Shown here piece by piece: positions 1 to 9,778 of a DNA stretch of 64,000 nucleotides. The DNA comes from Mycobacterium sp. (GTDB lineage: Bacteria; Actinomycetota; Actinomycetes; Mycobacteriales; Mycobacteriaceae). The position numbers and the translations under genes are program-made. The notes beneath the pieces were generated by a model. That model made no database searches and was not told the origin of the DNA. It worked only from the letters and a program-made list of their open reading frames with translations. The stretch is taken from the NCBI RefSeq assembly GCF_029961025.1, contig NZ_JASBVP010000005.1:62001-126000 (forward strand). Reading direction: 5' to 3'. How positions within the stretch are numbered: the stretch's first letter is position 1; each line of letters starts with the position of its first letter.

Positions 1-1
1 C

Positions 2-847
2 CACGTCGACTACCTGGGTTCCGACATCGCGGGGATAGCCGGTGAAAAAGCCGGCATCATCAGCGACGCCGACGACGTCGACACCGTCGTGGTCATCGCC
101 CGCCAGATGCCGGCGGCGATGCCGGCGCTGCTGGCGCGGGCCGCGCGTGCCGACGCCACCATCGCCCGGGAGGACTCCGAGTTCGCGGTGCTTGGCCGGC
201 GGGTTGCCGTGGGGGGCCAGCTGCTGACACTGCGGGGTCTCGGCGGGGTGTATTCCGATGTCTACCTGCCGCTGCACGGCGAACACCAGGCGCATAACGC
301 GGCGGTGGCGCTTGCGGCGGTCGAGGCTTTTTTCGGCGCCGGGCCGCAACGACAACTCGACCCCGAGGCTGTTCGGGCCGGATTCGGCGCGGTCACCAGC
401 CCGGGCCGGTTAGAGCGCATGCGCAGCGAGCCGACGGTGTTCATCGATGCCGCGCACAACCCGGCGGGTGCGGGTGCGCTGGCGCGGGCCCTGACCGACG
501 AGTTTAATTTCCGCTTCCTGGTGGGGGTGCTCAGCGTGCCGGCGGACAAGGATGTCGACGGCATCCTGGCGGCGCTGGAGCCGGTGTTGGACCGGGTTGT
601 GGTCACCCACAACGGGTCGCCGCGGGCATTGGATGTTGAGTCGTTGGCGCGGGCGGCGCGGCGGCGATTCGGGGTTGACCGGGTGCTGACCGCGGCGAAC
701 TTGCGCGACGCCGTCGACACCGCGACCGCGGTGCTCGATGACGCAGCTCCCGAGACGGACGCATTCTCCGGAACGGGCATCGTCATCACCGGGTCGGTGG
801 TCACCGCCGGGGCCGCACGCGCCCTGTTCGGTCGTGATCCGGAATGA
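2..847 (+). CDS. folC: Folylpolyglutamate/dihydrofolate synthase, C-terminal part (partial at window start)
   Basis: This is the C-terminal ~281 codons of FolC, the ATP-dependent ligase that adds glutamate to folates in the cytoplasm. The frame is open from base 2. The first residues (HVDYLGSDIAGIAGEKAGII) are the central Mur-ligase motif of the family. The LPLHGEHQAHNAAVALAA segment around base 270 and the DAAHNPAG motif near base 445 mark the start of the C-terminal domain. The N-terminal ATP-binding domain lies outside the window. The stop overlaps the next start by 4 bp, so the two are probably cotranscribed. Confidence 0.95.
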   Translation, partial: HVDYLGSDIAGIAGEKAGIISDADDVDTVVVIARQMPAAMPALLARAARADATIAREDSEFAVLGRRVAVGGQLLTLRGLGGVYSDVYLPLHGEHQAHNAAVALAAVEAFFGAGPQRQLDPEAVRAGFGAVTSPGRLERMRSEPTVFIDAAHNPAGAGALARALTDEFNFRFLVGVLSVPADKDVDGILAALEPVLDRVVVTHNGSPRALDVESLARAARRRFGVDRVLTAANLRDAVDTATAVLDDAAPETDAFSGTGIVITGSVVTAGAARALFGRDPE

Positions 848-1263
848 TCGACCGCCCGGAGCGTCCCGAACACCGGAGGGACCGGCCGCCCCCGCCGGTC
901 GATCCGTGGCGGAGTTTCCGCCTGGTGCTGGTCGCCACGCTGATCCTGGAGGCGATCGTGGTGCTGCTGGCGCTTCCGGTGGTCGGTGCGGTCGGTGGTG
1001 GTCTGACGGCGGGGTCGGCGGGGTTTCTGCTCGGGGTGGCCGGGGTGCTGCTGGTCCTTATCGGGCTGCAGGGTCGCCGCTGGGCGATCCGGGTGGATCT
1101 GGCGGTGCAGGCGCTGCTGATCGCCGGGTTCGTGGTGTATCCGGGCGTGGGCTTCATCGGGGTGCTGTTCACCGCGGTGTGGGCGCTGATCGCCTATTTT
1201 GCGGCCGAAGTCCGGTCGCGCCAGCACGAACCGCTCGCGGATCGGCGGTCGCCGCCGCGGTGA
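844..1263 (+). CDS. DUF4233 integral membrane protein (Rv2446c-like)
   Basis: A 139-residue membrane protein with about four hydrophobic helices between residues 20 and 120, flanked by charged tails rich in Arg and Pro. It sits between folC and ndk, the position of the DUF4233 protein Rv2446c in M. tuberculosis. The ATG overlaps the folC stop (ATGA), which suggests translational coupling. No catalytic motif is visible and the function is unknown; the family assignment rests on size, topology and context. Confidence 0.85.
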   Translation: MIDRPERPEHRRDRPPPPVDPWRSFRLVLVATLILEAIVVLLALPVVGAVGGGLTAGSAGFLLGVAGVLLVLIGLQGRRWAIRVDLAVQALLIAGFVVYPGVGFIGVLFTAVWALIAYFAAEVRSRQHEPLADRRSPPR

Positions 1264-1303
1264 CCGGCCGGCGTGAGGTGCTTGGTTCGGTACGCTGTGC
1301 GCC

Positions 1304-1759
1304 GTGACGGAGCGGACCCTGCTGGTGATCAAGCCCGACGCCGTCCAGCGGTGTCTGATCGGTGAGATCATCGGCCGCATCGAGCGGAAAGGGCTGACGA
1401 TCGCCGCGCTGGAGCTCAGACGGGTCGACGAGGAGCTGGCGCGCCGGCATTACGCCGAGCACCAGGGCAAGCCCTTCTTCGGATCCTTGCTGGAGTTCAT
1501 CACGTCAGGGCCGGTGGTGGCGGCGGTCGTGGAGGGGCCGAGCGCGGTGGCGGCCGTTCGCCAACTCTGCGGCGGCACCGATCCGGTGGAGCAGGCCGCC
1601 CCCGGCACGATTCGGGGCGATTTCGGGCTGGAAATACAGTTCAACCTGGTGCACGGCTCCGATTCCGCTGATTCGGCCCGGCGTGAAATCGCGCTCTGGT
1701 TTCCCGACGGCCCGGCTGCGTCGCGGACCGAAAGGGATCCCGCAGGGGAGCGGCGATGA
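1304..1759 (+). CDS. ndk: Nucleoside diphosphate kinase
   Basis: NDK transfers the terminal phosphate of ATP to other nucleoside diphosphates through a phosphohistidine. The sequence has the family start [12 protein letters not shown], the nucleotide-binding region, and the active-site motif NLVHGSDS with His117. At 151 residues it is about 15 longer than usual (~136), the extra being a C-terminal tail rich in Arg and Glu. GTG at 1304 is chosen because it puts [11 protein letters not shown] at the N-terminus as in other mycobacteria. The gap to the preceding gene is 40 bp. Confidence 0.95.
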   Translation: MTERTLLVIKPDAVQRCLIGEIIGRIERKGLTIAALELRRVDEELARRHYAEHQGKPFFGSLLEFITSGPVVAAVVEGPSAVAAVRQLCGGTDPVEQAAPGTIRGDFGLEIQFNLVHGSDSADSARREIALWFPDGPAASRTERDPAGERR

Positions 1760-2056
1760 CGCGGCCCGCACCGTGGCGCACGTGGTCGCAGCGGGTATCG
1801 GTATGGGATACTGGTCGTGGGTGAACGTCGCCGGATCGGTGTCTGACACCCGAATGAAGACTTAGACAAGCGCGACGGTCGCAACTGGCGATGCGGCGCG
1901 GACTGTCCGGCCATCATTCGACCCGGCTGCGAGTGAGTTCCACGCGGGCCGCTCGGAGCGAGACCATCACAAGCCCGGGAGAAGCGACCCGGGCACATAG
2001 CGAAGCCCTCGCGCGGCCGTGTCGATATGACGCGCCCGGGGGCTTGAGGAGATTAC
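1760..2056 (+). promoter_or_regulatory. Intergenic region and probable rne leader with stem-loop
   Basis: About 300 bp without a gene between ndk and rne. A hairpin is visible at 1973-1994: a perfect 7-bp stem (GCCCGGG / CCCGGGC) around an 8-nt loop, roughly 60 bases before the rne start. A purine-rich ribosome site (GAGGAGA, 2046-2052) precedes the GTG. RNase E messages are autoregulated through their 5' leader in E. coli, and mycobacterial rne is known to carry a long leader; that this hairpin takes part is inference. I see no confident -10 or -35 box. Confidence 0.4.
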
Positions 2057-4897
2057 GTGGGAGACGGTGTTTCATCTTCAGACCTATCAAACGAGCTGAC
2101 ACAGCGGGAGGATCTGCCCGAGCGGTTAAGAGTCCATTCGCTGGCGCGCGCGCTGGGAACGACCAGCCAACGGGTGCTGGCCGCGCTGACCCAGCTCGAC
2201 GGACGGATCCGCAGCGCGCATTCCAGCGTGGATCGGGTGGATGCGGTGCGGGTGCGCGAGCTGTTGGTCGGCGGTGCCGCAGCTTCTGAGTCCGGGGATC
2301 GCGCCGGGCCCGGCGACGCCGGTGCGGCCGATGAACCCGAATCCCGGCCGATAGCCGAAAGCACGGTGGCGCCCGCCGACTACATGCCGCTGTTCGTTGC
2401 GCCGCGCCCAATCGCGTCGGATGAGCCCGACGACACCGACGATTCGGACGACCTCGATGACACCTGGGACGAGCAGCGGGTCGCCGGCCGGCGACGCCGT
2501 CGTGGTCGTCGTGGTCGTGGCCGCGGGCGCGGTGATCAGGGCGCGCCGGAAAACCGGGGTCAACTGGGCGATGACGCCGAAACCGACACCGACGGCGATG
2601 ACGAACCGCTGGACGCCAGCGGTGGCGATTTGTCCGAATCTGAGGACGGGGACTTCGAAGAGGCCGGCGCCGACGAGGACAACAACGGTGCGCCGGAGAC
2701 CACCAGCCGTCGCCGCCGGCGCCGTCGGCGCCGCAAGTCGGTTTCCGGGGACGACGAGAACGGCTCTCTCGAGGGCCCGTTGCCCGACGATCCCCCCAAT
2801 ACCGTGGTGCACGAACGGGTGCCCCGCACCATCGACAGGTCCGACACCACTGACAACGGCCCGGCGAGCACCGAAATCCAGGGCATCAACGGCTCGACCC
2901 GACTGGAGGCCAAGCGGCAGCGGCGCCGCGACGGACGCGACGCCGGACGGCGTCGGCCACCGGTGCTGAGCGAAGCCGAATTTCTGGCCCGCCGTGAGGC
3001 GGTCGAACGGGTCATGGTGGTGCGCGACAAGTTCCGCACCGAACCGCCGCACCAGGGTGAGCGCTACACCCAGATCGCGGTGCTTGAGGACGGCATGCTC
3101 GTGGAGCACTTTGTGACGTCGGCGGCCTCGGCTTCCTTGGTCGGCAATATCTACCTCGGGATTGTGCAGAACGTGCTCCCCTCCATGGAGGCGGCGTTCG
3201 TCGACATCGGCCGCGGCCGCAACGGTGTGCTCTACGCCGGCGAAGTGAATTGGGACGCCGCCGGGTTGGGCGGCGACAACCGCAGGATCGAACAAGCCCT
3301 CAAACCCGGCGATTACGTCGTGGTGCAAGTCAGCAAGGATCCGGTCGGGCACAAGGGTGCGCGGCTGACCACCCAGGTTTCACTCGCCGGGCGCTATCTG
3401 GTGTATGTGCCGGGCGCATCGTCGACCGGGATCAGCCGCAAGCTGCCCGACACCGAACGTCAGCGGCTCAAGGAAATCCTGCGCGCGGTCGTGCCGCCGG
3501 ACGCCGGGGTGATCATCCGCACCGCCTCGGAGGGCGTCAAAGAGGAGGAGATCCGCGCCGACATCACCCGCCTGCAGGAGCGCTGGAACCAGATCCAGGA
3601 GCGCGCCGCCGAGGAGAAGGCGAAGGCCGCCGGTGCCGCCATAGCCCTCTACGAAGAGCCCGACGTGCTGACCAAGGTCATTCGTGACTTGTTCAACGAG
3701 GATTTTTCCGAGCTGATCGTTTCCGGCGAGGATGCTTGGAACACCATCAACCAATATGTGAATTCGGTTGCGCCCGAACTGACTTCGAAGCTGACCAAAT
3801 ATGAGCCGCCGGGTGGTGACGGACCGGACGTGTTCGCGGTGCTGCGCATCGACGAGCAACTGGCCAAGGCGATGGATCGCAAAGTCTGGCTGCCTTCGGG
3901 CGGAACGCTGGTGATCGACCGGACCGAGGCCATGACGGTGATCGACGTTAACACCGGCAAGTTCACCGGATCGGGGGGGAACCTCGAGCAGACCGTCACC
4001 AAGAACAACCTCGAGGCCGCGGAGGAGATCGTGCGTCAGCTACGGCTGCGCGACATCGGCGGCATCGTGGTGATCGACTTCATCGACATGGTGCTGGAGT
4101 CCAACCGCGACTTGGTGCTGCGCCGGCTGACCGAGGCACTGGCCCGCGACCGCACCCGCCATCAGGTGTCCGAGGTGACTTCGCTGGGCCTGGTGCAGCT
4201 GACCCGTAAACGGCTGGGGACAGGCCTGATCGAGGCGTTCTCCACGCCGTGCCCGAACTGCGGGGGCCGCGGAATCATCCTCCACACGGACCCGGTCGAC
4301 TCCGCCCAGGCCACCGGGCGCAAGTCCGAGTCCGGTGGCCGACGGGGCCGGCGATCACGGAGGATCCGTCCCGACGAACCGGTGGTGGCGAAGGTTCCCG
4401 AGCACACCCCCGGTGAGCATCCGCTGTTTAAGGCGATGGCCGCGGCCGTGAGTCGCCGCGACGGCCAACCCGCTGGGGCCGACGAGGAGCTTGCCGAAGG
4501 GGCCGCGGAACTGGCGCCCGAGGCGATCGGTGAGGACACCGACGGCGACACCAGGCACGCGCTGGAAGCCGGGACCGCCGAGGAGGCTCTGGACGCGGCC
4601 GACGACGACGTGTTCGATGAGGCCGACGAGGAGGACGAGGTCGAACTCGACGATGACCTCGGCGATGATCTCGACCTCGACGACGATCTGGATCTCGACG
4701 ATTCGGATGACGACCACGGTTCGGACCACGGTTCGGATGAGGAAGACGTCTCTGTTGAGCCCGCCACCGACACCCGGGGGGACGAGGGCTACCGGCGTGA
4801 AACGCAGCTCTCGACGGTTACCGCGTCGGCTCCCGGGCGTTCGCGCCGCCGCCGGGCGGCCGTCCGGCCGGCGGGCCCGCCGGTTCACCGAGACTAG
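2057..4897 (+). CDS. rne: Ribonuclease E/G, endoribonuclease of the RNA degradosome
   Basis: A 946-residue RNase E. The N-terminal ~330 residues are a low-complexity region with Arg-rich blocks (around residues 150-165 and 217-227) and acidic stretches. Then follow an S1 RNA-binding domain (~336-420), the catalytic DNase I-like region with the DVNTGK motif near residue 629 and DFIDM near 673 that bind Mg2+, and the zinc-link CPNCGG near 731. The C-terminus is very acidic (Asp/Glu runs, residues ~850-900). The catalytic core lies in mid-protein with disordered arms on both sides, as in other actinobacteria. GTG is chosen for its GAGGAGA ribosome site. Confidence 0.95.
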   Translation: MGDGVSSSDLSNELTQREDLPERLRVHSLARALGTTSQRVLAALTQLDGRIRSAHSSVDRVDAVRVRELLVGGAAASESGDRAGPGDAGAADEPESRPIAESTVAPADYMPLFVAPRPIASDEPDDTDDSDDLDDTWDEQRVAGRRRRRGRRGRGRGRGDQGAPENRGQLGDDAETDTDGDDEPLDASGGDLSESEDGDFEEAGADEDNNGAPETTSRRRRRRRRRKSVSGDDENGSLEGPLPDDPPNTVVHERVPRTIDRSDTTDNGPASTEIQGINGSTRLEAKRQRRRDGRDAGRRRPPVLSEAEFLARREAVERVMVVRDKFRTEPPHQGERYTQIAVLEDGMLVEHFVTSAASASLVGNIYLGIVQNVLPSMEAAFVDIGRGRNGVLYAGEVNWDAAGLGGDNRRIEQALKPGDYVVVQVSKDPVGHKGARLTTQVSLAGRYLVYVPGASSTGISRKLPDTERQRLKEILRAVVPPDAGVIIRTASEGVKEEEIRADITRLQERWNQIQERAAEEKAKAAGAAIALYEEPDVLTKVIRDLFNEDFSELIVSGEDAWNTINQYVNSVAPELTSKLTKYEPPGGDGPDVFAVLRIDEQLAKAMDRKVWLPSGGTLVIDRTEAMTVIDVNTGKFTGSGGNLEQTVTKNNLEAAEEIVRQLRLRDIGGIVVIDFIDMVLESNRDLVLRRLTEALARDRTRHQVSEVTSLGLVQLTRKRLGTGLIEAFSTPCPNCGGRGIILHTDPVDSAQATGRKSESGGRRGRRSRRIRPDEPVVAKVPEHTPGEHPLFKAMAAAVSRRDGQPAGADEELAEGAAELAPEAIGEDTDGDTRHALEAGTAEEALDAADDDVFDEADEEDEVELDDDLGDDLDLDDDLDLDDSDDDHGSDHGSDEEDVSVEPATDTRGDEGYRRETQLSTVTASAPGRSRRRRAAVRPAGPPVHRD

Positions 4898-4912
4898 CCC
4901 GCCGGCACCGGT

Positions 4913-4942
4913 TTGACCCCATAGCCGCTGGTCACGTAGCCT
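4913..4942 (+). promoter_or_regulatory. Candidate sigma-A promoter for rplU-rpmA-obg
   Basis: A TTGACC box (4913-4918) and TAGCCT (4937-4942) are separated by 18 bp, a fair match to a vegetative mycobacterial promoter. Transcription would begin near 4949 and leave a leader of over 200 nt before rplU. The boxes start just 16 bp after the rne stop. Read by eye only. Confidence 0.4.
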
Positions 4943-5090
4943 GGAGCAGTTGCCGCCAGGCTGTGAGCAGGCTGTGTTGGGCTGGTGACGATGCGGGCCA
5001 CAAGGTGGTCCGAGGAGGAGCCGGCCGTAGGGATCACGGGCGGCGCTTCGGATCCACCCCCGCGTAGCGTGTCAGCATGCGCGCGGCGCG

Positions 5091-5156
5091 CGGGAAAAGA
5101 CGAAAAAGACGAAAAGACGGAAAAGACCGAAATACAGGAAAACGGGAAAAAGAGGT
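5091..5156 (+). promoter_or_regulatory. Purine-rich repeat tract in the rplU leader
   Basis: The last ~65 bases before rplU are almost all purine, with four copies of AAAAGAC at 5095, 5104, 5112 and 5121. Such a tract is out of character with the GC-rich surroundings. It includes the ribosome-binding region of rplU. It may keep the start unstructured or bind a regulator such as the ribosomal protein itself; no direct evidence. Confidence 0.4.
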
Positions 5157-5164
5157 ACACACCG

Positions 5165-5476
5165 ATGGCGACCTACGCAATTGTCAAGACCGGCGGCAAG
5201 CAGTACAAGGTCGCGGTCGGGGATGTCATCAAGGTGGAGAAGCTCGACTCCGAGCCGGGCGCGCAGGTATCGCTGCCGGTGGCGCTGGTCGTCGACGGCG
5301 CCACGGTGACCACCGATGCCCACGCACTGGCCAATGTCGCGGTGACCGGTGAGGTGCTCGAGCACATCAAAGGACCGAAGATCCGAATTCACAAGTTTAA
5401 GAACAAGACCGGCTACCACAAACGTCAGGGCCACCGCCAGCGGTTGACGGTTTTGAAGGTCACCGGTATCAAGTAG
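5165..5476 (+). CDS. rplU: Large ribosomal subunit protein bL21
   Basis: A 103-residue L21, the usual length. It starts [16 protein letters not shown] and ends with the [14 protein letters not shown] basic segment that contacts 23S rRNA. The frame stays open upstream to 4985, but the conserved family start fixes the ATG at 5165. It is followed 16 bp later by rpmA, the standard L21-L27 pair, and then by obg. Confidence 0.97.
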   Translation: MATYAIVKTGGKQYKVAVGDVIKVEKLDSEPGAQVSLPVALVVDGATVTTDAHALANVAVTGEVLEHIKGPKIRIHKFKNKTGYHKRQGHRQRLTVLKVTGIK

Positions 5477-5492
5477 CGGGAGGCGACGAGAG

Positions 5493-5759
5493 ATGGCACA
5501 CAAGAAGGGCGCGTCCAGCTCGCGCAACGGCCGTGATTCCGCCGCGCAGCGCCTGGGCGTCAAGCGGTTCGGCGGGCAGATCGTCAAAGCGGGTGAGATC
5601 CTGGTCCGTCAGCGGGGCACCCACTTTCACCCCGGCGTCAACGTTGGACGCGGCGGTGATGACACGTTGTTCGCCAAGGCCGCCGGCGCGGTTCAATTCG
5701 GTGTCAAGCGGGGTCGCAAGACCGTCAGTGTCGTGCCCGCGGGGCCGGCCGGGGCCTAG
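5493..5759 (+). CDS. rpmA: Large ribosomal subunit protein bL27
   Basis: An 88-residue L27 with the family start [15 protein letters not shown] and the [15 protein letters not shown] segment. The flexible N-terminus reaches towards the peptidyl transferase centre in the ribosome. There is no N-terminal extension of the Firmicute type that needs cleavage. It lies between rplU and obg in one apparent operon. Confidence 0.97.
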   Translation: MAHKKGASSSRNGRDSAAQRLGVKRFGGQIVKAGEILVRQRGTHFHPGVNVGRGGDDTLFAKAAGAVQFGVKRGRKTVSVVPAGPAGA

Positions 5760-5870
5760 CCTTCTCACGCGGCCGGCCCGCGAAATCGCCGTTGTGCCGA
5801 TGCGCACCCACGTTTTGCGCACACCGTCGGCGTCGGCGCCCAGGCCGCCGATCGAGTGAGGAGATGCCCG

Positions 5871-7322
5871 ATGTCCCGGTTTGTCGACCGCGTCGTCGTG
5901 CACGTGCGCGCGGGCGCCGGCGGTAACGGCTGCGTCTCGGTTCGCCGCGAGAAATTCAAGCCGCTCGGCGGCCCGGACGGCGGCAACGGCGGACGCGGTG
6001 GCAGCGTGGTTTTCGTCGTGGATCCCCGGGTGCACACGCTGCTGGACTTTCACTTTCGCCCGCATCTCGTCGCGCCCTCGGGCAAGCACGGTATGGGCGG
6101 CAACCGTGATGGCGCCGCCGGCGAGGATCTGGTGGTCAAGGTGCCCGACGGCACCGTCGTCCTCGACGAGAACGGCCGGTTGCTGGCCGACCTGGTCGGC
6201 GCGGGCACCCGCTTTCAGGTCGCCGCCGGCGGCCGCGGCGGGCTGGGCAACGCCGCGCTGGCGTCGCGGGCCCGAAAGGCGCCCGGGTTTGCGCTGCTGG
6301 GCGAGAAAGGCCAGGAGCGCGAGCTGGTGCTGGAGCTCAAGACCGTCGCCGACGTCGGGCTGATCGGGTTTCCCTCGGCCGGCAAGTCCTCCCTGGTGTC
6401 CGCGGTGTCGGCGGCCAAGCCGAAGATCGCCGACTACCCGTTCACCACGCTGGTCCCCAATCTCGGCGTGGTGTCCGCGGGGGGCGACACGTTCACCATC
6501 GCCGACGTGCCCGGCCTGATTCCGGGCGCGTCGCAGGGCCGGGGCCTGGGCTTAGATTTCCTGCGCCACGTCGAACGGTGCGCGGTGCTGGTGCACGTCG
6601 TCGACTGCGCCACCGCAGAGCCGGGCCGCGACCCGGTCTCCGACATCGACGCACTGGAAGCTGAGCTCGCGGCGTACCAGCCCACCCTGCGCGGCGACGC
6701 CGCCCTGGGTGACCTTGCCGAGCGGCCGCGGGCGGTGGTGCTCAACAAGATCGACGTGCCGCCGGCCCGCGAGCTCGCCGAGTTCGTGCGCGACGGTATC
6801 GCCGGGCGGGGCTGGCCGGTCTTCTGCGTGTCGACCATTACCCGGGAAGGGTTGCAGCCGTTGATATTTGCGCTTGCCGACATGGTCTCTGCGTACCGTG
6901 CGGCCCAGGCGCCGCCGGTGCGGCGACGGCCGGTGATCCGGCCGGTGCCCGTCGACGACGCGGGCTTCACCGTGGAACCCGACCCGCGGCACCCGGGTGG
7001 TTTCACGGTGCGCGGCGCGCGGCCGGAACGCTGGATTGCCCAGACCGACTTCGGCAACGACGAGGCCGTCGGCTACCTTGCCGACCGGCTGGCGCGCCTG
7101 GGGGTGGAGGACGAACTGCGCCGGCTGGGCGCGCAACCGGGCTGCGCGGTCAGCATCGCCGATGTGACCTTCGACTGGGAGCCGCAGACGCCCGCCGGCG
7201 TCGAGGTAGCGATGTCGGGCCGGGGCACCGACCCGCGCCTGGCCCGCAGTAACCGGGTCAGCGCCGCGGAACGCAAAGCGGCCCGCCGGCGGCGCCGCCT
7301 GCCCGATGAGGCCGATGACTAG
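5871..7322 (+). CDS. obg: GTPase Obg/CgtA, ribosome assembly
   Basis: A 483-residue Obg GTPase. Residues 1-160 form the glycine-rich Obg fold ([16 protein letters not shown]). The P-loop [10 protein letters not shown] starts near residue 165, followed by [10 protein letters not shown] (G3) and NKID (G4). The C-terminal OCT domain and a basic tail follow. ATG 5871 has a good ribosome site (GAGGAG at 5858-5863) and gives the conserved start MSRFVDRV; an ATG 15 bases upstream is less likely. The stop overlaps the proB start by 8 bp. Confidence 0.95.
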   Translation: MSRFVDRVVVHVRAGAGGNGCVSVRREKFKPLGGPDGGNGGRGGSVVFVVDPRVHTLLDFHFRPHLVAPSGKHGMGGNRDGAAGEDLVVKVPDGTVVLDENGRLLADLVGAGTRFQVAAGGRGGLGNAALASRARKAPGFALLGEKGQERELVLELKTVADVGLIGFPSAGKSSLVSAVSAAKPKIADYPFTTLVPNLGVVSAGGDTFTIADVPGLIPGASQGRGLGLDFLRHVERCAVLVHVVDCATAEPGRDPVSDIDALEAELAAYQPTLRGDAALGDLAERPRAVVLNKIDVPPARELAEFVRDGIAGRGWPVFCVSTITREGLQPLIFALADMVSAYRAAQAPPVRRRPVIRPVPVDDAGFTVEPDPRHPGGFTVRGARPERWIAQTDFGNDEAVGYLADRLARLGVEDELRRLGAQPGCAVSIADVTFDWEPQTPAGVEVAMSGRGTDPRLARSNRVSAAERKAARRRRRLPDEADD

Positions 7323-8421
7323 CCCGGCCCGGGACGCCATCCGGTCGGCGCGGCGGGTTGTCGTCAAGGTCGGCACCACCGCGCTGACCACACCCTCCGG
7401 GGTGTTCGACGCCGCCCGGTTGGCCCGGCTTGCCGATGCCATCGAGGCGCGGATGAAGGCCGGCTCCGATGTGGTGGTGGTGTCCTCCGGTGCCATCGCG
7501 GCCGGTCTCGAACCGCTCGGGTTGTCGCGCCGCCCAACCGATCTGGCGACCAAACAGGCCGCCGCGAGCGTCGGACAGGTCGCGCTGGTGAACTCGTGGA
7601 GCGCGGCGTTCGCCCGCTACGGGCGCACCGTGGGGCAGGTGCTGCTGAGCGCTCACGACATTTCGATGCGGGTGTCACACACCAATGCCCAGCGCACCCT
7701 GGACCGGCTGCGGGCGCTGCACGCGGTGGCGATCGTCAACGAGAACGACACCGTGGCCACCAATGAGATCCGCTTCGGGGACAATGATCGGCTGTCGGCG
7801 CTGGTGGCGCACCTCATCGGTGCCGATGCGCTGGTGTTGCTGTCGGACATCGACGGGCTCTACACCCGGGATCCGCGCAAAGCGGCCGACGCCCGTTTCA
7901 TCCCGGAAGTGACCGGCCCCCACGACCTTGACGAGGTGATCGCCGGCCGCGGCAGCCACCTGGGCACCGGCGGCATGGCCTCGAAAGTGTCGTCCGCGCA
8001 ACTGGCCGCCGACGCCGGGGTCCCGGTCCTGTTGGCCGCCGCCGACGATGCGGCGATCGCGCTGGCGGACGCCTCGGTGGGCACGGTCTTCGCGGCCCGG
8101 CCCGCCCGGATGTCGGCGCGCCGTTTCTGGGTGCGCTACGCCGCGGAGTGCACCGGCTCGCTGACCCTCGACGAAGGCGCGGTGCGCGCGGTGGCGCGGC
8201 ACCGTCGCTCGTTGCTGCCCGCCGGGATCACCGCGGTATCCGGCCGGTTTTACGGCGGTGACGTCGTCGAATTACGCGGACCGGACGCGGCCCTGGTCGC
8301 TCGCGGCGTGGTCGCCTACGACGCCACCGAATTAGCCACCATGATGGGCCGCTCGACGCCCGAATTGCCCGCCGAGCTGCGCCGGCCCGCCGTGCACGCC
8401 GACGACCTGGTGGTGATCTAA
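7315..8421 (+). CDS. proB: Glutamate 5-kinase
   Basis: ProB phosphorylates glutamate, the first step of proline synthesis. The 368-residue protein has the amino-acid kinase fold ([44 protein letters not shown]) and a C-terminal PUA domain from about residue 270. ATG 7315 overlaps the obg stop; an in-frame ATG at 7306 is the alternative. The next enzyme, ProA, lies 18 kb downstream beyond the accessory island, so the two are not in one operon. Confidence 0.95.
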   Translation: MTSPARDAIRSARRVVVKVGTTALTTPSGVFDAARLARLADAIEARMKAGSDVVVVSSGAIAAGLEPLGLSRRPTDLATKQAAASVGQVALVNSWSAAFARYGRTVGQVLLSAHDISMRVSHTNAQRTLDRLRALHAVAIVNENDTVATNEIRFGDNDRLSALVAHLIGADALVLLSDIDGLYTRDPRKAADARFIPEVTGPHDLDEVIAGRGSHLGTGGMASKVSSAQLAADAGVPVLLAAADDAAIALADASVGTVFAARPARMSARRFWVRYAAECTGSLTLDEGAVRAVARHRRSLLPAGITAVSGRFYGGDVVELRGPDAALVARGVVAYDATELATMMGRSTPELPAELRRPAVHADDLVVI

Positions 8422-8817
8422 GGAGCGTGGGTCGGTAACAGGTCAGGTGTCGCGCGGGTGTGGCGACGGACCTGGAAATGTTTGGACCTGGCTTGCTAAC
8501 ACGCCGGATGGGATGACCGGTTGTGTTAGTGGTCAAATATGCGCGAAAACGCTGCCACCGGTCGCCAGCGTCGTGATTCACTAACCCAAGCCCACGCCCA
8601 AAGCCCGATGTATGTGTAGGCGCATCACGTGTATGTGTAGGCGCGAAAGTGCAGCCAGCGACACGTTTCCCGAGAGACACCGTCGCCACCGGCACTCTCG
8701 CGTCACACCCGATGATCACCCCTCGCCACCGCACCACAGACCAGGTTGGCAATACCGACCCGCGCTCGTAGCACCGTCGCCGTGGCGGTGGTCGCCGCCG
8801 GCGGCTCCCGGTGGACC
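8422..8817. other. 396-bp intergenic region between convergent genes
   Basis: No convincing gene. Besides the hairpin at 8496-8529 it holds a 15-bp direct repeat (TGTATGTGTAGGCGC at 8609-8623 and 8630-8644, 21-bp spacing). The 21-bp period would place both copies on the same face of the helix, but the location between two gene ends makes an operator role doubtful. Otherwise nothing seen. Confidence 0.5.
8496..8529. terminator. Stem-loop between convergent proB and sirtuin genes
   Basis: The arm CTAACAC-G-CCGG pairs with CCGG-TT-GTGTTAG around a 9-nt loop. It lies 75 bp after the proB stop and could end transcription from both sides. There is no T-run, so it is a non-canonical terminator at best. 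Confidence 0.35.
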
Positions 8818-9687
8818 TCACCCGGAGCTGTCCCGACGCGCGGGCGCCGGCCCCGGTGCGCCGAGATCGCCGACGAGCCCGCGGGCCAGCAGCGACAGCG
8901 TCTGCGAGCAGCCGGCGTCGATTTTGACGGTCGCGAGGTGGTCACCACGGGTGCGGCCGCGGTTGACGATGGCGATCGGGATACCCAGCGCCACCGCGTG
9001 CCGCACGAACCGGTAGCCGGAGAACACCGCCAGCGATGTGCCCGCAACCAGCAGCGCATCCGACCGGTCGATCAGTGAATAAGACTGTGCCACACGGTCT
9101 TTCGGAACACTCTCGCCGAAGTAAACGATGTCGGGTTTGAGAATCCCGCCGCAACACGGGCAATCGAGGTAACGGAACGAGGTGGTGTCGGCGACCACGG
9201 CGTCGGCGTCGGGAGCCACCGCCAGGCCGTCGACCGCCCCGGCCCGCTCCAGAAATCCCGGGTTGAGTTCCTGCAGCTTCTCGGCCAGCGCGGCGCGGCT
9301 CATCGTGTGTCCACACGCCAGGCACACCACCCGCGCGTAGCTCCCGTGCAGATTCACCACGGTTGTGCTGCCCGCCTTGGTGTGTAACAGGTCGACGTTC
9401 TGGGTGATCACCCCGGTCACCGCCCCGGCCCGCTCCAGCGCCGCCAACGCCAAGTGCCCGGCATTGGGCCGGGCGTCGTCCATGTGCCGCCAGCCGACGT
9501 GGTTGCGTGCCCAATAGCGTTGCCGGAACGCCGGATCGGAGATGAACTGGCCGATCGTCATCGGGTTGCTCGGCGGCGAATCGGGACCCCGATAGTCCGG
9601 AATGCCCGAGTCGGTGGAGATCCCGGCGCCGGTCAGCGCCGCGATCCGCCGACCGGCCAGCAGCGCGATCAGTTCGGCGGCCCACAC
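8818..9687 (-). CDS. Sir2-family NAD-dependent protein deacylase (sirtuin)
   Basis: A 289-residue sirtuin. It has the NAD-binding motifs GAGISTDSGIPDYRG (from residue 20) and TQNVD, the catalytic histidine in NLHGS, and a zinc site of two Cys pairs (CLACG and CPCCGG), followed by GTSLAVFSGYRF. The pattern resembles the SIRT4/class II type, so the acyl group removed may not be acetyl. The GTG start places the gene divergent from nadE, 91 bp away. Coupling an NAD consumer with NAD synthetase is suggestive. M. tuberculosis, from memory, has no sirtuin at this place. Confidence 0.9.
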   Translation of the reverse strand: MWAAELIALLAGRRIAALTGAGISTDSGIPDYRGPDSPPSNPMTIGQFISDPAFRQRYWARNHVGWRHMDDARPNAGHLALAALERAGAVTGVITQNVDLLHTKAGSTTVVNLHGSYARVVCLACGHTMSRAALAEKLQELNPGFLERAGAVDGLAVAPDADAVVADTTSFRYLDCPCCGGILKPDIVYFGESVPKDRVAQSYSLIDRSDALLVAGTSLAVFSGYRFVRHAVALGIPIAIVNRGRTRGDHLATVKIDAGCSQTLSLLARGLVGDLGAPGPAPARRDSSG

Positions 9688-9778
9688 GTGTCCGATCGTA
9701 GGCGCAGACGGCGGCCGGCTCGGCTCGACACCGCCCTTTCACCCGGGTGTGGCGGGGGGCGGTGGACAATGGCACACG

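Noticed and set aside
2480..2760. Trinucleotide-like repeats in rne as a mobile repeat
   Set aside because: They encode the Arg-rich and acidic low-complexity arms of RNase E and are in frame.
2126..3352. 408-codon open frame opposite rne
   Set aside because: Shadow of the low-complexity N-terminal part of RNase E.
4985..5476. Extended start of L21 (163 codons)
   Set aside because: The frame is open, but L21 proteins begin at [12 protein letters not shown] and the added part is a purine-tract translation.
8609..8644. 15-bp direct repeat as an operator
   Set aside because: It lies between the ends of two convergent genes with no promoter nearby, so I kept it only as a note on the intergenic region.
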